NCBI GenBank assembly: GCA_016169945.1
Contig: JADLSH010000061.1
Coordinates: 1,798,001-1,862,000, forward strand
DNA length: 64,000 bases
Direction: 5' to 3'
Source: Trachythela sp. YZ-2020
Taxonomy: Eukaryota; Cnidaria; Anthozoa; Malacalcyonacea; Clavulariidae
Both the position numbers and the translations under genes were made by a program. Shown here one piece after another: positions 11,758 to 22,634 of the stretch. Position 1 is the first letter of the stretch. Every line of letters begins with the position of its first letter. Below the pieces are notes generated by a model that was not told the origin of the DNA, searched no databases, and worked only from the letters and a program-made list of their open reading frames with translations.

Positions 11758-13674
11758 TCCCTTTCGCAAACAGCCAGCTCGTCTCATGCACCTCCACGCG
11801 TGAATCACACTCGCAAATCGCCCACGCGACGTCCTCGCACTTTTGACCATGTGTTTTGATTTTTGGCTTCAGAAGAGTAAACAAACCCACCGTACAAACA
11901 ATTTTCTGTAGTAAGATATGTCTTTTTTGGAAATTGGCTTATACAAGTCAAAAGAATTAGTGAAAATAGATAATAACATCATATATGTCGCAATGAATAA
12001 AGTATAGAATATTTTGTAAAATTTTTCATCTACAGTGCGTACAATTCTGTGAATTAATGGTATATCGAATAGTATGCGTGGTAAACTTTGGGGTCTGAGA
12101 CTATAAAGCCTTACATAATGTTTACAAATTATTATAAAATATATCGCTACGCGAAGTATTATTATTTTGTGTTTCCGGCAGGGTTATTTTGCTGTAAATG
12201 TTCTTATATGATATTAAAGGCTAAAGAAGGTTTTGTGTTACAATTCAACTAAATTTTCACAAAATTCAGTTGAGTGAATTATTCTGGTAATTCGGTTTCG
12301 GGTTACTTTTCAAACCGTTTCCAAACTTAGTTCGCAACACTGGAATATTTTATGATTCAATTTACTATGGAGCAAAAAATAATTGTGCGTTAATTTATTA
12401 CTGCTTGGGTCGGCCAGTGCATGAAAAATATTTTCCCTCAGTCTCAGAAGCGGCCCGAGACCGAAGGTCGCTGTGGTTTGCTACCCCCAATGCTCTACCA
12501 ACTGAGGTTAGGTGATATTTTGGAACTTAGTATAGTTCTTTTGACATCTGTTTATATCTTTGCTAATAAATCTAAGTCTTTAATTTTGGATGATGCTACT
12601 CTGAGTGCCGAAATATGATCTCTACTCAAATCGAGTTACCTCGTTACTCAGTTGGTAGTAATCATGCATGCACTAGAAAGCCAAAGCCAAAGATCGCGGA
12701 TTCGATTATAAACGCGTTCACGCAATTTTTCCGCTTGCCCTGTGTAGAGCAGCTCACAGTAGCATCATCTAAAATTAATTTCCCACTGGTCTAACACCAT
12801 TAGACTCGTGCAACTTCCTATGTTGTCTTACATTATCGAAAATCCAATGATAAAGAGGAATAGCGATAGGCCAACAAGAAGGAGAGAAAAATAGAACGGT
12901 GAACTAACATATGAGTTACTTTAAAAATTACCTTTTTGTAGCACACGAAAAGGCATGGTAACAATAGTTGCTGGAGTGCAGGAGTCTTCTTGTAACATGA
13001 CGGGAAGAGGCAACAACAACAAGAAGAGAAATTTGGGTGAAACAAACGCTTTTCCGAGATTACTTTTCATTTTGCTTCGGAAACAAGACAGTAAATTCAG
13101 TTTAGCAGTTGTTATGTCTTCTTTAAACTGAAAAGATGATTGGCGTCGTTGATAGTGATGGTACTGGACCTCCACGCAGTCAAGTGCTTATACATTTATT
13201 ATGAAACATTTTTCCATAATCCTTCAGAATTTTCTTTAACTGAAGACAAGTAAATGTTGTATTTACTCAATGCTAGTAAATTGGATTATCTTGTCTTCCG
13301 ATGATCAGCCAATTGTTGAAAATAAATTTAGACCTTTTAAAAAACTTAATGTTTGGTATTTTAGACAACACATTTCCGAAACAAGAGATATTAACAAGTT
13401 TAGCTGTTCTTACGTAAGCATCTTATCTACACTGAACAGGTGGCGACCCAAGCCTTCTGAGTTACTATAGCGACGCGAAAGCACGTCTGTAAATTTAAGT
13501 GCTTAAAAATCTGTTATGGAATATTTTGCGATTATCTTTCAGAATTATTAATATTCTAGTGCAGCAACAACTATGCAACTATTCAATATTTTCGAATTCT
13601 CAAAACAGTTTCAAATAGAAAGCCACTTGCTTAGTTTTATTTGTTTACCAATCTTAGATGGACGGAAGCATTAA

Positions 13675-15302
13675 GGTGATCTTGGACAAAATTTTTAAAA
13701 ATTTTCACTGTTTGCATTTTCAAACATACTTTGGATGAAATAATAGGATATCATTTCCTGATACTAAATGCGTGAACCGCATATATACTGTTACCATGGT
13801 AACGTAGAAACGCCCACAACAGTCTGATTAAGGGCGCTTGTTCGGGACAGAATAGTAAAAGAAGTGAAGAATGGAAAAACATATAATCAAGTACTCTTTA
13901 TCGTTAGGTCGAGACGTTCGAATCAGCGTTTTCGGATCTCTTCAGAGAAGTAAATTATTTTGTTTACAGCGCTATGGGGCCGCTTTAGCCACTTTTAAAC
14001 ACTCTGAATTTTGTTTTCTTTGTAAATTAACAAAAATATAAACTAATTAAATTTTTATTTCGCTTTCCTACCTTTGGTTTACCCGCTACAAACTCGTAAA
14101 TACCACCATTCGACGGGGATTTGCAATCTCTTTAGAATGAATCTATTTTTATTTAATCACGAAATAACCTAGCCTTTCATGGCAATTCTCGTGAAAATGC
14201 TTTCTTTGTTGCATCGCCGGTATTGTCGGCGCACGCTCGGACAACTTCGAAAGCTAATCGGCTTGAAAGTACCGGCAATCGATTCCTCGTGATGTCATTG
14301 CCTAGATGGCGGATTCTCTTTGGTTTATAGCAAGCAACACTGTCCTTATATGGCATTTCGTAATTTATATCGCGTGCGAGATTAAATTTCAACGATTTCG
14401 GTCATTTGTATGCGAATTAAAAGAAAAATAGTTCTTCTTCTTCAAAGGCAATGAAACTTTCCAACAATATTCCTTTTTTCATGAGCTGCAACTTTTGCGT
14501 AACATTTTCTGGGAAATTCTAAATCCTGTTCTGGCAATTCAGGTTTATATCAACAATAAATGTAAAATACTTATATAATTTTATGAACTTATATGCAAAT
14601 TAAGTTGGATATGCAATATGAACCGGGACAAACCAAATACCATTTTAAAGAGGAAGTCGTAAGCTATCGAATGACACGTTTCCTGTCGCCAGAGAGTAAA
14701 CACATCTGGAGATATTTACATTTGAAACAACTGATCGTAAATACAGCGTGTTTCAGTCCTAACGGCAATAGGTATATCCAAGACGTAAACTTCAAAGATA
14801 TAGAGATTTATAGTATGTTATTTCAAACGTTTAATTTGTTTGAAACGATTGCAAAATTCGTTCAATTAAATTAACTTTGCTACAAAATATATGTCGTTTC
14901 TATATGATTGTTTGAGGTTCACATCATAACTTTATTAGTAATTATACAACACTAAAATTTTTGGGCTGATTTATCCAGTATTAAAGTCAGTAGAGTGTTC
15001 GGCAACTTGTAAAATTATCACTTGAGAAAATCGAGTTTAAAGTTTTTGCATATATTAGAATAACTTATATAAAACAATATAATAGAAGAAAGCGACAATA
15101 GAATCAACCAACCACATATCATTATTTGCTTAAGTTAAAATCATAGTTTTACCCGAACAAGATGCGGGATAAGCTGTATATCTCGGTTTTGCGTATACTT
15201 TTGCGTTTAAAATTATACAGATATGATAAAGAAAGCTGTAACGATTGCATTTTTTCATTTTCTTAAAAATTTAAACATATTTGATTTTTTTCCAAGACCA
15301 CC
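13675..15302. mobile_element. TTAA-flanked terminal-inverted-repeat element
   Basis: A 1.63 kb insertion in PLE copy 3. The left end reads ggtgatcttgga and the right end tccaagaccacc, imperfect inverted repeats. TTAA stands on both sides (13671-13674, 15303-15306). Copies 1 and 2 have a single TTAA at the same place (for example 2912-2915), which is the empty site. TTAA duplication is typical of piggyBac and some Kolobok-type elements. No transposase is visible. The longest frame (14593-14874, 93 residues, plus) is unrecognised. It is probably a non-autonomous passenger. Confidence 0.75.
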
Positions 15303-15688
15303 TTAACAGGTTTCACAACCTAATTGGCAAGTCTCCGAAAGTTAGTTAGTTAGTTAACGTTAATCATAAAGGGTTAGTTTTTAGTGAGGGACGAAAACAG
15401 TAGTACCCAGAGAAAAGCCTCCGAAACACAGGAAAGAACCAACCAATCACTACTGACATGAGCTTATGAAGAACAGGGACGTTATCCAACCTAAGTAGTT
15501 TTATAATAAAAATTAATGCCCAGCATTATGGACGAAAAAGAGCGATCATAAAACAAAATCTTAAAAAAGATTCATTAAAAAACTAACGTTTCCTCTTTTG
15601 CTTCAGACATCTTCAAGGCTACATATGAATATGTACTAAGTATGATAAGGACAAGGAAACGAAGGGGGTAGACAGGGTGGACATAGGA

Positions 15689-15990
15689 TTAGAGAAGAAG
15701 AAGAGGGACAGAACTGCTTTGTTTGTTCAGGGAAGGTCTGAATTTGGAAATGAGAAGGGTTTCGTGGATGATAATTTCGTCAGAGGAAGGGCAAGAAGAC
15801 AGAATCTTAAATTCTGTATTGTTAGGGTGTTGAAGAATGCTGGTGAATGTAGGATTGCTACTTTCGTTACCTGTCAGAGCAGAAATACCTAGGTGTTCAG
15901 ATAGTCGTGTGTGCAAATGACGGAGTGTTCGGCCCACTTACTACTCGAAGCAGCATCGACACTTAAAATAGTAGACTACACCAGATCTTA
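15689..15990 (-). pseudogene. GIY-YIG endonuclease domain of PLE copy 3
   Basis: The minus strand reads GVVYYFKCRCC, TAG TAA, then VGRTLRHLHTRLSEHLGISA. It continues for about 65 residues to a stop at 15689. It is seven or so residues shorter than copies 1 and 2 in the middle (NNTEFKI against NNTGHTASLDEFKI). The shared double stop marks it as a sister of the other two. Confidence 0.7.
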
Positions 15991-16529
15991 GGCTCTTGGG
16001 AATTTTTTCCGATTTTTCGTAAAGGTAAAAAATTGAGATAAGCGTTGCTTTGGACGGAAAATAAATCTGATGTTTAAGTGGTGAAAAGCTGAAGAGCACA
16101 GACGCAAAAGAATGAACCAAATCCTTGGGTTGGAAAACTTTGTCCAAGAAATTTCGTACCCAGCGGCGAAATATGAGAGTGGGGTAGCCAATCCGGTTGA
16201 AAATTTTCCTAAATAACTCCAGCTGAGCATGAAAATTGTCATAACTAGAACAAATCTTAAAGAAACGATGCAGTAGTTAAGAAAGTAGACAACGTTTATA
16301 TTGAAAGAGAATGAAATTATGAAATTTGATATTAAGATGTCGCTGATTCAAATGCGAAAAAAAATTGTGGTATATGATTTGCAGAGTAAATGAAAAACAC
16401 TCGTCGTCTTAGAGGCTTGAAACTAGTAAGGCAATTGCTCAGCCGGTCAGCTTCATGAAAACACAGAAAAATATTGGCAATATATGACCTAAGGGAGATC
16501 CCATAGCTACCCCATTAATCTTTAGATAC
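15991..16529 (-). pseudogene. PLE copy 3 reverse transcriptase, motif B to linker
   Basis: Read from 16529 downward: LYLKINGVAMGSPLGH (RT motif B, intact), then a decayed motif C region where two Asp codons (gac gac) survive near 16405 in a shifted frame. After that come the thumb and MDKVFQPKDLVHSF, then PLKHQIYFPSK leading to the endonuclease. Several frame changes. The upstream motif A lies beyond the foldback insertion. Confidence 0.65.
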
Positions 16530-16686
16530 AGCCAGTGGCGTAGCCAGCCCACCGATTTGGTCCCGCTATGCAAATTTCAAATCATTATCATTATTCATTT
16601 CTTCAGGGAATTTTGTTTCATTCACAATCAATGAACAACAACAATTTAGCCCCAATGAATGGGCGGGCTGGCTGGCTACGCTAAGG
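16530..16686. repeat. Foldback MITE inside PLE copy 3
   Basis: Inverted arms agtggcgtagccagccc and gggctggctacgct bound a 157-base insert without a frame. The host bases gatac occur just before (16525-16529) and just after (16687-16691), a likely 5-base target duplication. Outside it the RT frame matches the family on both sides, which supports the insertion. Confidence 0.65.
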
Positions 16687-16877
16687 GATACACAAAATGA
16701 CAGTTTTCCTTTCAAGCCAAGCAATTTCTTCAACTCAGATTGCGTGATGCCATGATAGCGAGCGCAGTTGGAGAATAGGCGGTTACAGATAATTTCAATA
16801 GTCTCATTGAGCGGGATATTGGTAAGAAGAGATTTGACGTCAAAGATGACCATGAATCCAACTGCAAAGCCATCATT
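16687..16877 (-). pseudogene. PLE copy 3 reverse transcriptase, motif A
   Basis: Minus strand: VIFDVKSLLTNIPLNETI, the RT motif A of Penelope-like elements, with the catalytic Asp in FDVKSL. It is followed by CNRLFSNCARYHGITQ and LKKLLGL. Copies 1 and 2 have lost this part. Coding similarity ends at about 16877. Confidence 0.75.
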
Positions 16878-17060
16878 TTATGGTGGCTCTTTCACGTGCA
16901 TTATGCTGGGCATTAATTTTCATTATAAGTTTACCATTCCTCCTAACTCAACCCTCGCAACCAAAGAAATCCCTGCCTTCGACCTGCTCAATAGCAGGCT
17001 TAAATCAGAGGTAAGGGGTAGCTGCCATCCGTGCTTAGTCCTAATTATTTAAAAAATATA
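16878..17060 (+). repeat. Inverted fragment of the PLE 3' region
   Basis: The run gcattatgctgggcattaat near 16900 matches, on the opposite strand, the 3' region of the units (minus strand of 15515-15550, and more loosely 3118-3150). It abuts the 5' end of the copy 3 RT fragment, giving an inverted junction. Confidence 0.5.
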
Positions 17061-17597
17061 TATTTTTGTCTCTACGTAATACATTTTTAACGAGATACTG
17101 AAAAGAAAACGCTTAGGTAAAAAGGTTTTTCATTTCTAATACGTGCGAAGGTAAAAATTAAAGATGCAGTTAAGCCCCGTCATTTTTATTGCCAAGTTTT
17201 CCTTCACAAGTTTTTTTCCGTTAGATTGACAAAATATTGACAACTTTTTCATGACAAGGAGCCTTGCTACAAAGCCAGTCATACCAGATCTTGAAAAAGG
17301 AAACTTGCGCAGTATGCCACCGCCCACTCATCTTCGATGTGGATGGGTGGCACTATATGTCACAAATCAATACTTCATGTATACCTATTATATAGTACCT
17401 GAAGACCAAGCAACATAGGCCGCACTCTACATTTCCGAAATTGAATTTCTCGCCATTTTAGTTAACTTTCATCCAAAAACTTGGTATCGAATAATAGTGC
17501 ATCAAAGCAGGAGTACGAAAATCACAACTGCCAGTGACAGCGACCAACAAGGGGATAACTCGGGAACAGGGGTGATGCCTCCCAAATGTTTAACAAT
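17061..17597. other. No recognised feature
   Basis: Contains a minus-strand 63-residue frame (17136-17327) with no recognisable similarity. No repeat family seen. Confidence 0.4.
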
Positions 17598-17745
17598 AAA
17601 ACAATATAGTTGATGTTCGCGGGCATAAATATGTTTTTGGCTTGAGGCAACCTCATTTTAGCCCGAGCATAGCGAGGGTTAAAATGAATTCTGAGGAGGG
17701 CCAAAAACAATTTTATGCCCAAGAACATCAACTGTATTACTATTA
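17598..17745. repeat. Foldback MITE with agttgatgttc arms
   Basis: Arms aatatagttgatgttcgcgg and the complement of aagaacatcaactgtatt pair across the whole unit. Subterminal gggcataaa and tttttggc pairs are followed by a short loop with gcccgagcatagcgaggg. No coding capacity. Confidence 0.7.
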
Positions 17746-17799
17746 TTTTAATTTCACAGGGCAACAAAAAACCTTGAGAACCAGTTTAGGCAATTCGAA

Positions 17800-18075
17800 A
17801 ATTTTTCTAGTGTAAGGTGCGACATTTTCTGACCATCAGAATTAAATGTCGTTTCAGAGACTCTACATTTCAACATTTTCTGGGGTAGCATGTCCACATA
17901 CCACCTACTAGCCTTGTGCATTCTGCACTCGATACCCGTGCATAGCCGCAAGCAGCATGGTGGGCCCATAAACCGTTTTCGTTTTGGCCAGCCCCTCTTC
18001 AGCCCCCATGTTCTGGCCACGCCTTACGTCGGGCAAAACGAATCCACAACCGCCTAATCTTTAGATCCAAGTTAC
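17800..18075. repeat. Dispersed repeat fragment (tttcagagact type)
   Basis: The stretch gtttcagagactctacattt, then attttctggggtagcatg, recurs with changes at about 40480-40540, and more loosely near 23555 and 50230. It ends near ttacgcccctggg, a phrase typical of short hAT-like elements in invertebrates. Class uncertain. Confidence 0.35.
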
Positions 18076-19044
18076 GCCCCTGGGACGAATATTTGGAGTG
18101 AGCATTCAATATTGTACACCACCCCGCACAATGATAAATCTCTGACCAAACAAGACCAGACAGCTGAAAGAATAGATTTTGATGGTTTCTTTTACTGCGA
18201 TCGACTTTAATATTATAATCGTAACAATCTTTGATCTTTAATCATTAAATCTTTGATGGTAAAAAGAAATGTCTTGTGGTTACAACAATCCCAGTCAATA
18301 ACACTTGACGTATTTGCCAAATATGATCATAAATTTCCTCACTTTTTAGCAATGTGTATGTACTAAAATATCACTTCATGGGCGAATGGGGTAACCCCAC
18401 ATTGCCCCCATACAATTTTGGCTAAGCATTGTGAAAATTAGCCTGACAAAAAAACAACAATGGAATAGCTGATAGGGAGAACCCAAATTTGAGCTTTTTG
18501 CTTTTTGATACTCCAATGGCGGGATTGTAGTTGGTGATCTCACATGGAAAATAATCTTGATAATTTAGCAAGCACTTGAGGCAAAGCAATTTCAACAATA
18601 ACAAATACTTTATCGAGAGTGATAATCCGTTAAATGGCCGAATTTCATGCAACATTAAGCTGTGCATGTATAGATGCAACAATTGTTCAGGTTCATCATG
18701 ACCATTTTTTCAGTACTGCCACCAAATATTCCTGAGACCTCATGGGTATACATCCAAGAAAATTGTTCACATTGCATAAAAATATGTCATGGCCTGAGAG
18801 ATCTCTCACATCTGAAAAGTATAATGAAATAGGAATTTTGTCAAGTTATTTATACTGAAGCATTCCTTTGTGGTTGAGTAACCTATTCAGAAACCCACCG
18901 ATGGCCACATCAAGCGACTCTGATTGAATAAACCTATGGTGCAAATAATATTATAAGTTACTAAGCAAAATAAGTTACAAACGAAAATCTGACTAAGTGT
19001 GATATATTTTTCCCTACACTTGCATCAGCCTGGTATATTTACAT
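18076..19044. other. No recognised feature
   Basis: AT-rich sequence with one small minus-strand frame (18422-18682, 86 residues) that looks like chance. Nothing else seen. Confidence 0.4.
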
Positions 19045-19200
19045 GAACTTGTGGTTAGCTCTTGACAACTGGATTTTGTAGCTTAGTTGGCAGAGCGCTG
19101 CACTGGAAACGCAGGGCTACAGGTTCGATAACTGCCACAGATCCTATAGCTGCATTTTCGTGACTGCTTCTGGTTGGGTCTCAAATGCGTATATAATTTT
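19045..19200 (+). repeat. tRNA-derived SINE
   Basis: The leader acatgaacttgtggtt and caactgg is followed by a tRNA-like head with A box tagcttagttggcagagcgc and B box ggttcgataac. A tail reads gactgcttctggttgggtct. The same order is found at 43730, 52669 and 52916. Acceptor pairing is poor, so it is a SINE rather than a working tRNA gene. Confidence 0.65.
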
Positions 19201-19582
19201 CGCACGAAATTTTCAACAAGGGCAACCCCCCACCCCCCCCCCCCCCCAACATTCAATTCTGTCTGGCAAAATGCCCAAAATTTAGGATATTTTTAACCTT
19301 ATACAGTATTCTCTGAATGCTTTCTCCCCCCACAAAATACATTTAACTGAATAGAGATTGAAAGGGAATAAATAATTTTCAAAGATAGAATGTGGCAAAT
19401 CAAAAATAGAGTATGGCGTTACTCCGGCGTGGCAACCCATGGGAGGAGTGGGGTACAACGATTTTTCAAAGGCCGTCTTCCTTTTCGATGCCAAATACCC
19501 AAAAATACTAGCTTTGTACTAATTGTCTATCATGTACTCTTTCAAGATCGCTAACTAATCACCTGGTGCATAAATATATAAA
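19201..19582. other. Poly-C tract and unassigned sequence
   Basis: A C-run of about 23 bases broken by one A lies near 19226-19249. The rest shows no feature. Confidence 0.5.
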
Positions 19583-20479
19583 TTATTTGCGTTCTTGAGG
19601 GAAATATGCTGAAGAACTCAAGAGCAGTAATGAGGAAGGGTACGTGCAAGCTGTAGCGAGCAAGAGAAATTGAAACAGGTAAATGTAGCATAATGTTGTA
19701 ACGGCAACTTGGGACGATTGGCTTTCATTCTTTTTCAAAAGAACTTTGCCCTGTCTGGTCCATACGAATTTGTAATTAATCTTCTTTTTGAATTCTTTGA
19801 CTTCTTTAAGAAGAGCCCTGCCCTTTTGCGTCAGACTTTCGTTAATGTAGATTTTCGATTGTTGAGGAAAACTGAGATCACTAGCTTTCTTTGAGCCGAG
19901 ATTCCGTTTCTGGCTGTCAATGTTATTTCTTATATCGCGGCGGATAAACTTAACAATAATAGAAGGTATATATCCCTCTGCAGCTGGTAAACGATGGCTG
20001 ATCGATATATCTTGATCAGTCAATTCAAAGTCCGGGTCAATTAGGCCGACAACTTTTTTTCACTACAACGTTGGTATTCTCGTCGCGGTTCATGGGAATG
20101 CCATGTATTTCAATCATATCCCTTCTCAAATATTGCTTTAGATTTTCCAAATCAGACTCGGCGTTGGTGACTTTAGCTTCCAAAGACCCGACACGTTCTT
20201 GTAACTGGACGTTTTCTGATCGAAGCAAATTATTGTCGGGCTTTCAACTCTTTCACCGAGGTCATCACATTTGTCGTTTAAGAAGTTCTGGCTTTTCTTA
20301 ACTTCTTCCAAATCACGCTTAGTCACTTCAGTATATTTTATAAACAAATCATCCTTCATCCTTCGATCGAATAAGTCTTCCAAATCGGACGAGGCAGGCG
20401 CCATATTTGCTTTATCGCTTGCCGAAGAAGACTCATTTTCTGCCTGTTGGCTAGATTTTGTGTTCTTTTTTGGGGGCAT
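19583..20479 (-). pseudogene. LINE-type ORF1 protein remnant
   Basis: About 300 residues in three minus-strand frames. The N-terminus is MPPKKNTKSSQQAENESS, polar and unstructured. A coiled coil follows (LRSENVQLQERVGSLEAKV) and then LENLKQYLRRDMIEIHGIP, the start of an RRM-like fold. Then come DQDISISHRLPAAEGYIPSI and IIVKFIRRDIRNNI, the end of that fold, and INESLTQKGRALLKEVKEF with YKFVWTRQGKV as a C-terminal domain. This order matches ORF1 proteins of the L1/Tx1 type (Transposase_22-like), which coat the LINE RNA. At least two frame changes, near 20260 and 20035. No ORF2 follows downstream, so it is an isolated fragment. Confidence 0.65.
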
Positions 20480-21436
20480 CAGACACTTAATTGTCTTAAG
20501 ATAGATTTTGATGATTTGAATTGAATTCGGGATGAATTGAATTTAGGTAAATTGAATTTTGACGGAGCTTACACAAGACACGTCCGCACTCCCTCATGCA
20601 TTCATTTAATGTTAATGAAGAACGGCATTGAGTGGTTTTTTCCATTGCTTAAACCATTTCGAGGTTATTGCGGTTTTATTATGAAAATTATCTGTCTGGC
20701 TCTACATTCGCATGTGGAGCTACGAGTGTGAAAGTGGATCCATCTGTCTCATCGCCTTGAAACTAAAATTTGATTTAACAAAACTACAAAAAAGATTTTG
20801 TAAGTCCCTGCGTAATATTTTATTTTATGGTTTTATTAAGCTAAACAAAAGCCAGGAACTTACGAAATCTTTTTGCACCAAAATATCAAAGGTTCGACCG
20901 CCTGTCATCAAGCCCACGCAGTGTTTTGGTGAAGATTGCGCGTGATTTTCAAATTACTTTGAACATTATATTTTTGGTTAATGTTTATAAAATACTTTGG
21001 GTAGTTTATTGCAATGGATTGGCAGTTATTTGTTCAATTTTTCGATTGAAACTTTTCTACAATCAAGTATTTTGGGATACTGTCATCTAAATGCATTTGA
21101 AGACGAAAAAGTGTGATAAATTGAGAAGAGAAGCGGCGAGACATTGCACTTGCGCGATAATTGAGCAAAACATCGCTTCTACAATATCGAAGATAAATAC
21201 ACTGCACTACTTCAAAACTTGACGAAACTTGGTTGAATTATTCTTTAGTCAACTATCATTGTGTTCAAGTACAACTTGTGGATAATATTTGCGAGGCTCG
21301 GTGATAAAGAGAAAATAAAACGGCAAAATATGGCTGAAATCGTGTTGTGGCGAGGGGTAAGTGAAATGAACTGTATTATATGTCAACAAAACAATATCAA
21401 CTCTCATGAAATAGTAGTTAGTATTGTAAATTAGTA
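20480..21436. other. No recognised feature
   Basis: Several short frames, none recognisable. A short ATG frame near 21331 runs into ggggtaagtg, which resembles a splice donor, but no matching exon was found. Confidence 0.35.
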
Positions 21437-21691
21437 TTATATTGATATAAGTATAGTTTTTATCCTATGACAAAAATATTTAAGAAATAAGAAAATAGTC
21501 GTGCGAGTATACAGGTAGTCGAAGACCATTCTGACCTTCGTTGTCCAAGGTGATGGTCCTGGTGGCGGTTTTTCATCTGGTGGAATCATTCGTAGGTAAC
21601 ATTTCTGGACATAGCCATGAAACGGTTGTCGGGGACGTTTGGCTTCTGAGCTTCTCTTCCTTCCATGAAACGGATATCTGATATTTTTCAT
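21437..21691 (-). pseudogene. BEL/Pao reverse transcriptase, N-terminal fragment
   Basis: Contains YVQKCYLRMIPPDEKPPPG and TTKVRMVFDYLY. These match the pre-motif 1 region of BEL/Pao pol (family: KGYL, PPD, and a TTKVR-VFD segment). The segment with the family's W-LPHFPV wording is shortened to a few residues. The palm is not present below 21437. Confidence 0.6.
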
Positions 21692-21903
21692 TTTCGTACA
21701 GCAATGACTTATTTACCACTCCAAGAGCTTTTTTCATTCTCCGTCAAACATTTACATCGTTTGCTTTCGTTCCACAGCTTTCAATTTCCCAAAAACGTTT
21801 TACACTTTAATCAATATCACAGCAAGTACTCCTTGTGGCGGCGTTTGGTTGTCTCGGCAAGAAAATACGAATTGTGTGCACTCTTTTGTTGGACAAAGTT
21901 CCT

Positions 21904-22515
21904 TCATTGAGAGTTCGAACACACGTCCAGCCTAGAGGTCCACGTCTGGCTATCGGTTCTTCCTTTTAATGCGTGAATGTCGACCATGGAATAATGCAAG
22001 TCAGCATTATCAACTCCAATAAGCATGTCTACGGATCTCTTTCCGGCTTGGGAATGCTGCATGCACTCAGATGTGGCCATGGACTTTGATGTGCTGACCA
22101 ATCTAACACGATATAGTTGCCAGTTATGATTCTCAGACAAGTTCTAACTTTCAAACCCTTGCGAATTGCACGTGCACACTTTCGATTATCACAGTAACAG
22201 GCATCGATTCAAACGTTTCTATGGCGTCATTGAGCCCATGAACTTTGACGTTCTCGAATGGCTCTTGTATTCCTAATACTCGGGCGACATCTTTGTTGAG
22301 GGATGTCTCATTTGAAGCGTGATCAAGAATTGCATTAATTTAAACTTTCTTTTCGTTGGGTTTGATCCACACTGGGATAGCTCGTAACGAGTTTTCCTTG
22401 CGTGGTTCATCACTACAGGTTGTCATGGTAACAGCAGGCTTACCATCTTCTGCCCCCTCTTGAGGGGTTGTAAGCTTCGCTCTCAAGGCAAGCTTTCGTG
22501 TTTTCAAAACGATAA
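21904..22515 (-). pseudogene. BEL/Pao protease-like (DUF1758) fragment
   Basis: From 22380 downward: RAIPVWIKPNEKKV, a stop, then NAILDHASNETSLNKDVA, which is the family's protease core with its Asp kept in ILDHAS. Then GIQEPFENVKVHGLND, then a degraded stretch, and finally VDMLIGVDNADLHYSMVDI, the hallmark (D-LIG-D-ADLH) of the domain's end. Three internal stops or frame changes. Confidence 0.65.
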
Positions 22516-22548
22516 TTTGCTCACTTTGTACGGATTGTAAAAAGCTTT

Positions 22549-22550
<2 letters not shown>

Positions 22551-22622
<72 letters not shown>

Positions 22623-22634
22623 TGTTGTTGTTGG

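Larger units (their letters stand above)
9158..12326 (-). mobile_element. Penelope-like unit, copy 2 (uninterrupted)
   Basis: The cleanest copy: no LINE and no TTAA element, so it supplies the empty sites for both. Minus-strand order is leader (11758-12326), RT motif C and thumb (11263-11757), GIY-YIG (10805-11262), then the 3' region to about 9563. The head block 9158-9562 carries a truncated gttatttaccg-type MITE and a tRNA-like stretch. Distance from gattcgattataa in this copy to the same point in copy 3 is about 3.1 kb. Confidence 0.75.
12327..16877 (-). mobile_element. Penelope-like unit, copy 3 (longest reverse transcriptase)
   Basis: Third unit, starting like copies 1 and 2 but interrupted by a TTAA-flanked element (13675-15302) and by a foldback element in the RT gene (16530-16686). 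It extends further upstream than the other copies and retains RT motifs A and B. It lacks the leader block found in copies 1 and 2. At 16877 it meets an inverted stretch resembling its own 3' region. Its short frames 12921-13175 (minus) and 13270-13470 (plus) match those in the other copies. Confidence 0.75.

Noticed and set aside
21331..21360. First exon of a host gene (MAEIVLWRG then gtaagtg)
   Set aside because: A single short ATG frame with a donor-like site is not enough; no second exon found.
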